The translations under genes were made by a program, and so were the position numbers. Source: Lithodes maja (lineage: Eukaryota; Arthropoda; Malacostraca; Decapoda; Lithodidae). From it: a stretch of DNA of 64,000 nucleotides. Below the pieces are notes generated by a model. That model ran no database searches and was not told the origin of the DNA. It saw only the letters and a program-made list of their open reading frames with translations. Below, piece by piece: positions 8,531 through 18,451 of the stretch; position 1 is the first letter of the stretch, and every line of letters begins with the position of its first letter. The stretch lies in NCBI GenBank assembly GCA_037953745.1, contig JBAKBP010012298.1, positions 1 through 64,000 of the forward strand. The letters run 5' to 3'.

Positions 8531-9264
8531 TGTTTATTACAACCATTTATACATAAAAAAAACGGGTTTAAGTGGAAAAGGGCTACACTAAGGTTATGTT
8601 TACTATTATATGGCTCTTGACATCCAATCTCCTAATCCCCGCCATGGGGATTCGTGTTGACAGTGCATCGGTTTGGAATTGATTAGGTCAACATTACGGC
8701 TCTAAATAAAAAAAAAGTCTCCCCATAGATTCATATTCAAAAATATCATCTAAATATAAGCCAACAGATATCCAGGTGGGTAAAGGCCTCCTGGTAGGTA
8801 CCGTTTATGGAGGTCGGCTTGTTTTTACGAGTCACACTGTCCCGTATACACCTTACCATTTACCTCTCACAATGTCATCCAATAGAAAATTGCCGGGCTC
8901 ATGAACGCCTTTTCTTCATCCTAGGGGATGTGAAGACCGGTTAAGTGGAAAAAGGGCTTCTTTATAATACTGAGGTGATATTTCGTTTTGTTTACTGACA
9001 CAGCTTTACGTTCATATATAATCTAAATACCTGAAAATTAAAGTCACAGGTGGCAAAGGCCTCCCAACATGTTTGGTGCCGCCTGTGAGTTGGATCTGTG
9101 GTCGGCTTGATGAGTCACACTCTCCCCGTATTCCTTTCTTCCATTTAGCTCTCCCAATTTCATCCAAACTACCAAATTTAGCAATGTCCTGAGGTTTCCA
9201 ACCGGGGCTAAGAAGTGGCGTGTGTGATCGGGTTGGACACCTTGAATATGGGAGCTGTATAGAC
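8531..9264. other. Intergenic region with diverged internal duplications
   Basis: No gene was recognised. Segments around 8770-8905 and 9045-9180 are diverged copies of each other (AAAGGCCTCC, GTCGGCTT, GAGTCACACT, CATTTA blocks). Further pieces occur at 13025-13080 and 13508-13577. The cluster appears to have grown through repeated duplication of intergenic blocks. Confidence 0.55.
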
Positions 9265-9384
9265 GCTTGTTGGGCCGCTTCGGGGTTATATACGACCCTT
9301 TTTTTAGAGCCGTACTACTCACACAGAGTGTGTAGGGTGTGGTATGTTTAATTTTAACGATTTGGCAACCGTGCCTGTCTTGTA

Positions 9385-9399
9385 TGTATATATAAATCC
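9385..9399 (+). promoter_or_regulatory. TATA box of vWA copy 2
   Basis: TATGTATATATAAAT sits 37-51 bases before the ATG at 9436. The following CCCCTAAACCTTCTGAGACC block matches copy 1. Confidence 0.6.
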
Positions 9400-9435
9400 C
9401 CTAAACCTTCTGAGACCACAACCCAATCCTCTGCA

Positions 9436-11430
9436 ATGCAGTCACTACACCTTTTGAAGTGTAAGGTGGAAATAGCTGTAACGGGATACGTGGGAGATAT
9501 CAACTGTTGCCTAAACTACCAGAAATCCGGTAATGATGAAGAAGTGACTTTCAAACTACCCATGGATTATGACAGTTGTGTCTATTCTTTCAAGGCAAAA
9601 ATCAATGACACCCGGGAAATTATTGGGCGATGTATCGAGAAGGGAAAGGTGGAGGCAAAATTCCGAGCTTCTATCAAACAGGGAAAACAACCCTTCGTTG
9701 GCAAGAAAATGCACGAGCATGAAGACATATTAGAAATCCATTTGGGAAACATAGCCCATGAAGCTAAAGTGGACATCGAGATAAGAATGTTGCAGTTGTT
9801 ACCAGTGAATGAAGACGGAGTTAGTACTCTAGGGCTACCTACTATATTACGGCCTAGTCAATATAGGCCTGGTTATTGTAGTTTCTCTTGTGAGAAGAAG
9901 CCTCTGGGATACAATAATAACTACAGTCTAACAGTACATGCCACCCTAAGTAATATCAAGAATGTAAAGGTGTACCCACCACACCGTAATGGATTTGTTA
10001 TAGTAAAGGGGGGTATGGGTAATGTGATGTGGATAAAAGATGGCCCCCACCAACATGATTGGGAGATGAAAATCACCCACTCGAAGAAGATCCAGGCATT
10101 CCATGAAGAGGGAAATTCCAAGGCGGTCAATTCCCATATGAAGGATGATGTGATAATGGTGACGGGACAGCTCGACCTTACCCATGTAGATGTGCCCCAC
10201 CGGGGCCCGAGCGAGATGATACTTTTAATAGATTGTTCGGACAGCATGGAGAACGGGATGGGGGTGGAGATGGCGCAATTATGTGCCCTACATTGGGTAC
10301 TAATACTTAGTAGTGAGACATGCACCGGATTTAACATGATCTCCTTTGGAGATCATGTTAAACCTTTGTTTGAGACCACCCAGGTGGTCACCAAAACAAA
10401 TATTATGTTAGCTCATGAGTATGTATGTGGGTTAAAAGGTAATATGGGTGGCACCGAGATCATGAAGGCCATCACATATGGTTATGAGTGCTGTAGTCGA
10501 CTCCCTCTAAATATGTTGATGGTGACCGGCGCTCTAGTTACAAATGTAAGTGACATTATAAAAGAATGCGTCGGCTTGAAGAATGAGGCTTTTCAAATAT
10601 TCACCGTTGGTGTAGGAGACGGTGTTTCCTCTGACCTACTCAAGAGTCTGGCCCTTTACAATTCTGGACATTGCCTCCTCCTGAAAAATATTAACCAAAT
10701 GGAAGAATTCAAAATGTTTTTGGGTTTGATGACAAAACCCCGTGTGGATAAACTCCAAGTACATCTATGCATTTCAGATAATGCTGTTGAAAAGACACCC
10801 GAGTACATCTCGAAGCAAAACTCCAGTATCAATCGGGGTCCAACATTTACCCAATTCCACAGTATTCCAAATGGAACTGCGACGAAAGACATTACGGCCA
10901 AGATACAATTAAATAACTCGACTATATGTGTCAATATGACAGTGATGAAGGTCTATGGAGTCGGTCTTCATCAGGTAGCAGCCAAGAGAATGATTGAGGG
11001 ATTACAACTACAAAAGATCCTGCAAGGTAGTCTTGGAAGTGAAGAGGTTGCACGCATGCATAAATCTATTGTAGATTTGAGTGAGGCGAGCGGTGTAGCC
11101 TCTCCATTGACTTGTTATTTAGGTATAGATGAAAACGACGACTCCCTACCTGGTGTCAATTGGATGGCCCCCCCCCGCCTTCGGAGGAGCTGCGTAAAAT
11201 TACGACACTGTTGACTGTGGGGGTGTGGGGCAGATGGGGGTCCCCACCCCTCAAGGGGGGATTTGCCTTTGGAGGAGCTTCACAAGGACCTATCTTTGGA
11301 GGAACTGCATAAGGTCAAGGACTCCCTTATTCCACTGACTATGGGGGGGAGAGAGTGCCAATTCATGTTGCCCATATCATAGTCTTACGAGTTACCCTGA
11401 GGGTTAGGAGTCCATAGTGTCGGAAAACCT
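9436..11430 (+). pseudogene. VIT-vWA protein, second copy, truncated
   Basis: The ORF runs for 592 codons (to 11214) and aligns closely with the first vWA gene from the initiator Met onward. The VIT region and the DCSDS and GGTE metal-site motifs remain. The third metal-site residue is lost, because the TDAEV of copy 1 is TGALV here. At about 11170, in a C-rich run, a frameshift puts the FGGA-repeat region out of frame. Recognisable out-of-frame sequence continues to about 11430, but the C-terminal ~100 residues are missing. The product, if made, would lack the tail and probably metal binding. Confidence 0.8.
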
Positions 11431-11458
11431 TCTGAATCGATGGTAACAGAATCCTGAT

Positions 11459-11761
11459 ATGAAAATTTTGGAGCCTAAAAAAATATTATTCAAACCTAAT
11501 AATATTGACCCAGTATATATGGTGAGGTACATAAATAATGATGTGTGTGTGTGGGGTCCTCCTAAGCAGGCCTTGGTCCTCCTACTGACCCTGCTGGTAC
11601 CGAGTCTATCCTTTTTGGATAATTTATTAGCATGTTCCCTTGTCCAATGTATGACCCCACCGAATCGTTCGAATTCGGAGAGTCGTGATCTTAATAATTG
11701 TGAGAGTTTTGAAGCGAGACAAATGCCGTTTCGGCCATCTTCCCACGACAGGAAAATATAA
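11459..11761 (+). CDS. Short ORF after vWA copy 2, hypothetical
   Basis: This 100-residue ORF is not recognised. A hydrophobic stretch (ALVLLLTLLVPSLSFL, residues ~38-53) could be a membrane segment. There is no TATA box at a useful distance and no paralogue in the window. It may be chance. Confidence 0.2.
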   Translation: MKILEPKKILFKPNNIDPVYMVRYINNDVCVWGPPKQALVLLLTLLVPSLSFLDNLLACSLVQCMTPPNRSNSESRDLNNCESFEARQMPFRPSSHDRKI

Positions 11762-12188
11762 ATATTGTAGATAATGAATTTTCCACCCAGGCATAGTTGC
11801 CTTTTTCCAGAGGATCTACTGCATCAGCCATAGCTTCCATCTGAAATTTGGCAATTGTCATAAGCTAAAATTATGATTACCTATGTAAGGTGTGTTCGGA
11901 TAATAGGATGGACACTGTATTCCTAACAAATCTATATATTTGGATAAATGAGGTATCATAGACACATTTAAACACAGGATGTAATTATTGTATAGCAAGC
12001 CAACCAAATAGAGCCGAACGAGGCGACATTCCTATAGTTCTATTGCATTCTGCCAACAAATTGGTCGATCAAATAGGACCAATCAAGTAACACAGCTTTG
12101 AGGTCATGGATGATGGGTGCCTAGCTCTGACAGAAGCCCAATTATCTTTCACATTTTTGTGATCCTCTGTTCGCAGATAATAAAATCC
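11762..12188. other. Non-coding stretch
   Basis: AT-rich sequence with no recognisable gene, RNA or element. Confidence 0.3.
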
Positions 12189-12720
12189 ATATTTTTTAGA
12201 GAGAATATTATTTTATCAATTCAATCTTAACTAGCCTAGTTTTTAGGGTGATTTTAGCTCAGTTATATCGCATGTAGATAGCCTAGTTATAAATCTCCAC
12301 CGAATTCACTTTAGTGTCCAATCTCGACCATATTTTTTAGAGAGAATATTATTTTATCAATTCAATCTTAACTAGCCTAGTTTTTAGGGTGATTTTAGCT
12401 CAGTTATATGTCTACATCTCATGTAGATAGCCTAGTTATGAAGGCTCTAAACCCCGTTTCTTAAGACCAATTCACTTTAGTGTCCAATCTCAGAACATAT
12501 TTTTTAGAGATAATATTATTTGGTTAATCTTAACTAGCCTAGTTTTTAGGGTGATTTTAGCTCAGTTATATGGTTAATCTTAACTAGCCTAGTTTTTAGG
12601 GTGATTTTAGCTCAGTTATATGTCCACATCTCATGTAGATAGCCCAGTTATAAAGGCTCTCTAAACCCCGTTTCATGTCTCTAGTGTCCACATCTCAGAA
12701 AATATTTTTTAGATATTATT
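12189..12720 (+). repeat. Tandem array, ~140-170 bp units with partial copies
   Basis: The unit starts ATATTTTTTAGAGA, continues with CTTAACTAGCCTAG and GGGTGATTTTAGCTCAG, and includes CATGTAGATAGCC. Units begin at about 12189, 12330 and 12497, and a partial unit begins near 12568. The second and third full units also carry CTCTAAACCCCGTTTC. No ORF lies in the array. Confidence 0.75.
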
Positions 12721-12905
12721 GTTTAAAGCCAAGAATTTTGGACAATGAATATTTGGTTTGTGTCATATTTACAATAAACTTTAAAGCCAAGAATTTTGTT
12801 TAGTTTCTTCCACCTTGACTCTATCAAACATCCCAACTACATTTATAAATTGAATTTCGTATAGTAACAGAGAGACAGAGAAACATACTTTTTGTTTAAA
12901 TGTTT
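12721..12905 (+). repeat. 3'-end module, copy 2
   Basis: It is related to 8345-8530, with AATAAA at 12773-12778 and the TTCCACCTTGACTCTA block. No intact gene ends before it, so it is an orphan copy. Confidence 0.75.
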
Positions 12906-13204
12906 ATTACAACCATTTTATAATACATACAAAACAACGGGTGCAGTTAAGTGGAAAAAGGCTAAGTTTGTCACAGATTCATATTAAAAAATATCATCTA
13001 AATACAAGCAACAGAGGGTTAGCTTCTACGATCCAGGTGGTAAAGGCCTCCTTGGTCCTCCTAACCCCGATCTCGTCATTTATTGTCCGAGATCATACTC
13101 TTATCAACAACACTGACTTTAACTAATTCTAACTATAGATCATTCCTGTGATGTCTTATCAACAACACTGACTTTAACTATTCTGAATAATGCATAATAT
13201 ATCT

Positions 13205-13460
13205 AGGCCACATGGTTATTAATGTATGGACACTTAAAACCCTTTAGCGGATAATGAATATTTGGTTTGTGTTACATATTATTGTTTAAAGCCAAGAATT
13301 TTAATATTTGGTTTGTGTCATATTTATAATAAACTTTAAAGCCAAGAATTGTGTTTAGTTTCTTCCACCTTGACTCTATCAAACATCCCAACTACATTTA
13401 TAAATTGAATTTCATATAGTAGCAGAGAGACAGGCAAACATACGTTTTGTTTAAATGTGT
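13205..13460 (+). repeat. 3'-end module, copy 3
   Basis: A third orphan copy of the 3'-end module, with AATAAA at 13328-13333 and the TTCCACCTTGACTCTA block. It lies about 120 bases before the LINE insertion point. Confidence 0.75.
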
Positions 13461-13586
13461 ATTACAACCATTTATAATACATACAAAACAACAGGTGCAG
13501 TTAAGTGGCTTGTTTTTACGAGTCACACTATCCCGTATACACCTTGCCATTTACCTTCCAATAGCAAATTCCCGGGCAATGGCAAG

Positions 13587-16500
13587 ATGGCGGGAGGGAT
13601 GAAGGGTGCGGGCGTAGCCCTCTCTCTATGTATCATCCTTCTCAACATCCAGAGGGGCTGTGCTGATATACAGGTGCAGAGGGGACCGGTAGTGTACCAG
13701 GTCAACACTAAACAAGTATTGAGGGACCTCGTCACACAGAAATCACACACGAGTGAAATTTCTGTCACCATTCCTGCCTGGTCTATTTCATATATTGGGA
13801 AGACGCCGCGACTGGGCAAATACTCTGGCACAACCTCGCTACAACACCTATTGTGCTACACTCTAATTAGCTGCGGAGATGTAGAGACCAACCCCGGCCC
13901 TAGTTCAACGTTGAAGAAACCTCACCACCAAACAAGTAAGGCAGACACCGACATTTCAACAGTCCCTAGCAGTAAAATTCGTTATAACAAACTGGGCCAG
14001 CAGGCACCCAAGTCTCCCGTCACGCTCCAACTCACAACCAAGACCGCAGGGCAACCGCCAGCACAGTGCCAACATTCTACCTACTCAACATTACCCTCAA
14101 CTGTATCATCACTACCACAGATATCGGTGACCCAAGTAACACAACATGCAACCAGAACACCCAAACAAACAGGAAGCTCTAGCAAACACATCGACAATGA
14201 AGTAACAGCAACAACGGCCAAGAACAAGGACATAAAACAACAAATACAGGTAGGGGTGGGAGGGGGGCAAGGGGGAGCCACAACCTGTCCTCATCTCACG
14301 CGCTCACACACCATCAGCCGCTCACGGCGCACAGCTGATCACCACACCGCCAGACGTACGATGAACAGTAACAGGAAAATATGTATAATGTGCGATATTG
14401 GATTCAACAAAAGGAGTACAACGTCACAATGTAGTAGTTGTAATGAAACAGTACACAATCGATGTACTTACATTACTAGCAGAAAAGAAGTGGAATGCGA
14501 TAAATGTAGGGAAATAGCTATTAAGGGTCCTAAAATCATTTGTGAAATATGTGAATCACTCATAACAAGAAAACAAAGGATCATAAACTGTGTTAAGTGT
14601 AAAACTGTAGCTCACATGAAGTGCATCTCTAAGAAGACCAACAGTGAAGAACGGGAATTCCTATGCAACATATGTGCCTTGCATTCATTACCGAATATTA
14701 ATGTAAATGAACCAATTAGTATTAACAACTCAGAATCCAGCCAGGACACATTCAAAATCAAAGATGAATACAGAGTGTTCACCAACAAAGGGCTCCATCT
14801 TATCCACATTAACGCCAGATCAATGTACCATAAATTGTCAGAATTAAACTTGTTAGCTAATAAGGCCAAAGCTTCAATAATTGCAATCACAGAAACCTGG
14901 CTGGATTCAAGTATAAACGATGGTGAAATAAACATTCAAGGTTTCAATATGGTTAGGAATGATCGCAATAGGCATGGGGGAGGAGTATGTCTGTATGTAA
15001 AAAACAACCTCACACACACAACCAGGACCGACCTCCATGTAGAAAATCACGAAGCTCTGTGGATCGATCTATACCTGCCGAGGACAAGACCCATCACAAT
15101 TGGGGTATGCTATAGGCCACCAGACGACACACAATTCTTGACCAAATTTGAACGAACGTTGTCATCGCTAGACCCTCGGAATGAATCCATCATACTAGGG
15201 GATTTTAACCTGTGTTACAAACAACGAAATGATAGGCTTGTACGAGAATATAGGCATATACTGACAATGCACAATCACAAACAACTCATCACAACCCCCA
15301 CACGTATCTCTGAGAACACTGCCACAATAATAGACCACATAAACTGTAACAGAGAGGACAAAATATCCCAATCAGGGGTTATACAGACTGGGATAAGTGA
15401 TCACTTCGTCACATATTGCACACGAAAAACCACAAAAATTACCCTAGAGAATCACAAGATTATCAAAACAAGGTCACTCAGAAACTACAATAAAGAAACA
15501 TTTCTGGACATTTTATGGAATACAGACTGGTCTCCAGTGTTTGGAAGTACAAACGTTAATGACGCATGGGTTGGCTTCAGAACCATCATCACAAACATTC
15601 TAGACGAAATAGCTCCTCTGAAAGACATACGAATTAAAGCAAGGTCAGACCCATGGATCAACAATGACATACTACACCATCTGGAACACAGAGACAATCT
15701 GTTAAAAAGGCTAGCGAAACATAGACAGGATCAAGGTCTGAAACATGAGTTCAACAGGGCCAGGAATAAACTAAGTAGGAAAATAAAATCAGCGAAAACT
15801 AATTATTTTCACAATAAGGCAGAGGAATATCAGAATAACCCAAAGAAACTATGGAGGCACCTAAAAACAACAGGCTACAGCAACAAGACAAGGGATTCGT
15901 CTAACACTAATATTGCTCTCACCATTAATGATCAGATTTGCCACGATAAACGACAAATTTCAACCTACTTCAACTCCTTCTTCACCTCCATAGCAAACAC
16001 ACTTGCACAGAACCTACCTCAACCTCTCAATAAATACACGACAACAACGGCCACCTTTCGAAATTTCTACAGAGATAAAGACATACACCCAAACACATTT
16101 GGATTGCAAAATGTTACACCAAAATACACTTTTGACGAGCTGTCTAACCTAAATGTACATAAAAGCACAGGACCAGACAAAATTCCTGCCAAATTTCTAC
16201 GAGATGGAGCCATTGGTATAGCAGGCCCCCTAACTCACATCATCAACTTGTCAATTAACACCAACACTGTACCTGCTGAACTGAAGGAAGCTATTGTAAC
16301 CCCTCTATTCAAGAAAGGAAATAAACTAGAAGTTGGTAACTACAGACCAGTTAGCATATTATGTATTGTATCTAAAATCCTTGAAAGAGCGGTATACACC
16401 CAAATTGAACACTACCTCAAACAAAATGATCTATTCTATAAGTTTCAATCAGGTTTCAGATGCATGTACTCGACAGACTCCTGTCTCATCCACTTAACGG

Positions 16501-17675
16501 ATCACATTCGTAAAGAAATGTCTAAAGGTAACTACACCGGTATGGTTCTTCTTGATCTACAAAAAGCGTTTGACACAGTAGACCATGATATCCTATGTAA
16601 TAAACTACAAGCAATGGGCATAGGATCTGTGAACTGGTTTAAATCTTATCTTAGTGGTAGAACCCAAAGAGTCAAAATTGATGATAATATATCTGATCCT
16701 ATGCCAATTAACTGTGGGGTCCCGCAGGGAAGCATCCTTGGTCCCTTACTCTTTCTCTGTTATGTGAACGACATGGAACTGAGCGTCTCATGTAAATTAT
16801 TACTGTATGCAGACGACAGCGTGCTCCTGGTTTCAGGAAAAGACCCAATAAGTATTGCCGCTTCACTTTCCAAAGAACTAGAATCATGTAGTGAATGGCT
16901 AGTGGACAATAGACTATCTCTTCACCTGGGCAAGACGGAAGCCATCTTATGTGGAACAAAACGCAAACTGAAAGACATTGTGGGCTTCTCGGTCAACTGT
17001 AATGATATTCCTATAACAACAGTGTCACAAGTTAAATATCTCGGACTAAAACTGGACGCGAGTTTGTCAGGTGAAACAATTTTGGAATCTATCCTGAGTA
17101 AGTGTAGAGCACGTATAAAATACCTGTATAGACAGGTGGGATGCTTGCCCGCGGCGACCAAAAAGACCCTCTGCCAAGCGCTTGTGCAATGTCATTTTGA
17201 CTATTCTGTGTCATCCTGGTACTCTGCATCATCTAAATCAGCACAGCACAAACTTCAGGTCACTCAAAATAAAATGGTTAGGTTCATGCTGAACCTAGGA
17301 CCCAGATCACATGTTGGCCAGGAACAACTTCAGTCACTAGGTATGCTCAATGTCGCTGACAGGGCCAAACAAATCAGGCTCACTAATGCCTTCAAAATTT
17401 TCTATGACAGAGCTCCAGAGTACCTAAAGAATGATTTTGTTAAAGCAAATGAGAGGAGTGGACATAATACAAGAAACAGGATGTTTAATTTTAAGGTCCC
17501 GAGAATCCAAGGACAGGGTAAGCAAACATTCTTCTTCACCGCCATCAAAGACTGGAACGACCTACCCCAGTCAGTCCGTGAAAAGAGAACACTGTATTCC
17601 TTCAGACGTAGCCTGAAGGAACACCTGAACCGGACAGCTGCGAGAAGGGAGCACCAAGCTTATGTCTACTACTAA
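13587..17675 (+). CDS. LINE polyprotein: 2A leader, zinc fingers, endonuclease, RT
   Basis: The ORF has 1362 codons from the ATG at 13587, which lies in a strong context within 10 bases of the inferred element start. Residues 1-26 resemble a signal peptide. Residues 97-105 are GDVETNPGP, the 2A ribosome-skipping motif, with separation expected between Gly104 and Pro105. Residues 266-365 contain PHD-like Cys/His pairs. From about 403 there is an APE-type endonuclease (HINARS, TETWL, YRPP, GDFN, SDH). The RT has YRPVSIL, QGSILGP and the active-site YADD at 1074-1077. The family role is target-primed reverse transcription in the nucleus. No in-frame stop is present, so the copy may be young. The frame is also open upstream to 13455, but that part belongs to the flank. 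Confidence 0.9.
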   Translation: MAGGMKGAGVALSLCIILLNIQRGCADIQVQRGPVVYQVNTKQVLRDLVTQKSHTSEISVTIPAWSISYIGKTPRLGKYSGTTSLQHLLCYTLISCGDVETNPGPSSTLKKPHHQTSKADTDISTVPSSKIRYNKLGQQAPKSPVTLQLTTKTAGQPPAQCQHSTYSTLPSTVSSLPQISVTQVTQHATRTPKQTGSSSKHIDNEVTATTAKNKDIKQQIQVGVGGGQGGATTCPHLTRSHTISRSRRTADHHTARRTMNSNRKICIMCDIGFNKRSTTSQCSSCNETVHNRCTYITSRKEVECDKCREIAIKGPKIICEICESLITRKQRIINCVKCKTVAHMKCISKKTNSEEREFLCNICALHSLPNINVNEPISINNSESSQDTFKIKDEYRVFTNKGLHLIHINARSMYHKLSELNLLANKAKASIIAITETWLDSSINDGEINIQGFNMVRNDRNRHGGGVCLYVKNNLTHTTRTDLHVENHEALWIDLYLPRTRPITIGVCYRPPDDTQFLTKFERTLSSLDPRNESIILGDFNLCYKQRNDRLVREYRHILTMHNHKQLITTPTRISENTATIIDHINCNREDKISQSGVIQTGISDHFVTYCTRKTTKITLENHKIIKTRSLRNYNKETFLDILWNTDWSPVFGSTNVNDAWVGFRTIITNILDEIAPLKDIRIKARSDPWINNDILHHLEHRDNLLKRLAKHRQDQGLKHEFNRARNKLSRKIKSAKTNYFHNKAEEYQNNPKKLWRHLKTTGYSNKTRDSSNTNIALTINDQICHDKRQISTYFNSFFTSIANTLAQNLPQPLNKYTTTTATFRNFYRDKDIHPNTFGLQNVTPKYTFDELSNLNVHKSTGPDKIPAKFLRDGAIGIAGPLTHIINLSINTNTVPAELKEAIVTPLFKKGNKLEVGNYRPVSILCIVSKILERAVYTQIEHYLKQNDLFYKFQSGFRCMYSTDSCLIHLTDHIRKEMSKGNYTGMVLLDLQKAFDTVDHDILCNKLQAMGIGSVNWFKSYLSGRTQRVKIDDNISDPMPINCGVPQGSILGPLLFLCYVNDMELSVSCKLLLYADDSVLLVSGKDPISIAASLSKELESCSEWLVDNRLSLHLGKTEAILCGTKRKLKDIVGFSVNCNDIPITTVSQVKYLGLKLDASLSGETILESILSKCRARIKYLYRQVGCLPAATKKTLCQALVQCHFDYSVSSWYSASSKSAQHKLQVTQNKMVRFMLNLGPRSHVGQEQLQSLGMLNVADRAKQIRLTNAFKIFYDRAPEYLKNDFVKANERSGHNTRNRMFNFKVPRIQGQGKQTFFFTAIKDWNDLPQSVREKRTLYSFRRSLKEHLNRTAARREHQAYVYY
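13875..13901 (+). other. 2A ribosome-skipping sequence
   Basis: It encodes G-D-V-E-T-N-P-G-P, matching the canonical DxExNPGP. In other non-LTR retrotransposons and in picornaviruses this stops peptide-bond formation before the last Pro. It would release a ~104-residue leader from the RT polyprotein. Confidence 0.9.
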
Positions 17676-17998
17676 ATGCGACATAAGAGATAGACAAACC
17701 AAACTGAAATGATTACTGATTACGGATTACTGATATTTACTATAGGATGTAAGGTATCTTAAAATAACCCCCTAGAAATACTTTTTCTAAAGTATCCATT
17801 TCTTTATCCTCCCCATTTTTCCCCAGCTAACCTAATCCCACAAGGACCCCAATGGAAATACGCCTAACGGCCTTATTGGGCTATCCTTAGTTGGAATTAT
17901 GCAAGGCTGGTACATGTCATATTTGTAACAAACTATGTGGTACCAACTCTGTAAATTGCTAACTGAATAAATATTATTATTATTATTATTATTATTAC

Positions 17999-18451
17999 CT
18001 GGCCAAAATCAAGGACATTCCTGTCCGCTTGTTAATCGACACGGGAGCTGCCAAGTCATGTTTGTTCAAGTCTTACTATGATCAACACCACCGACTATTT
18101 GGCCCCTTGTTAACCACCAAAGCAGAACTAATCTCAGCTGCTGATACTTACTTAAATCTCCTAGGAGACACTTTGCCCCTATCAGTAACTACTCCTGCCC
18201 CCCATGCTCGTTGTTATCACACGTTCACAGTATTCTCCTCCCACTGTAAACATTACGATGGTTTCCTTGGACTTGACCTCCTTCAAAAACTCCAGGCCCA
18301 GGTTGACTGCGGCCAAAGGCTGATCTCATTCAAAAACAAATTCCAACCCAAAGCCTCTGACAAACCCACCACACAGAAACCCATTCACAAAAAGAAAAAA
18401 ACACCTTCCCCCTCAACAAACCCTGAGTCAGGGTTACCAAGTTGCAGCTAG
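17999..18451 (+). pseudogene. Gypsy aspartic protease, N-terminally truncated
   Basis: The frame opens with IPVRLLIDTGAA, where DTG is the retropepsin catalytic triad, and later contains FLGLDLLQKLQAQVDC, the second conserved region of the fold. It is cut at its left end by the LINE junction, has no initiator, and stops at 18451. In the minus-strand paralogue the matching protein reads LLIDTGTA. It would normally cleave the Gag-Pol polyprotein. Confidence 0.8.

Larger units (their letters stand above)
13577..17997 (+). mobile_element. Near-full-length L2/CR1-type LINE
   Basis: The left flank (13508-13576) is a copy of cluster sequence also present at 8812-8901; homology stops at 13577. The element then begins GGCAAGATGGCGGG and carries one long ORF. 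A ~320-bp 3' region ends in an (ATT)n tail at about 17968-17997. The right flank is not cluster DNA but the protease region of a Gypsy element, so the insertion site has since been rearranged or the Gypsy element is itself truncated at the junction. Confidence 0.8.

Noticed and set aside
9044..9322. A 92-codon minus-strand gene before vWA copy 2
   Set aside because: It overlaps the duplicated promoter block and intergenic repeats; the frame is not kept in the paralogous region at 8770-8905.
12189..12720. A CRISPR array
   Set aside because: Repeats are long, adjacent and without unique spacers; the genome is eukaryotic.
12941..13126. Small ORF in the repeat area
   Set aside because: It lies across duplicated intergenic blocks whose frames are not conserved.
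1..13576. Firm assignment of the cluster to a nimavirus or other named virus family
   Set aside because: No replication, capsid or infectivity hallmark gene is present and no database search could be run, so this stays a hypothesis.
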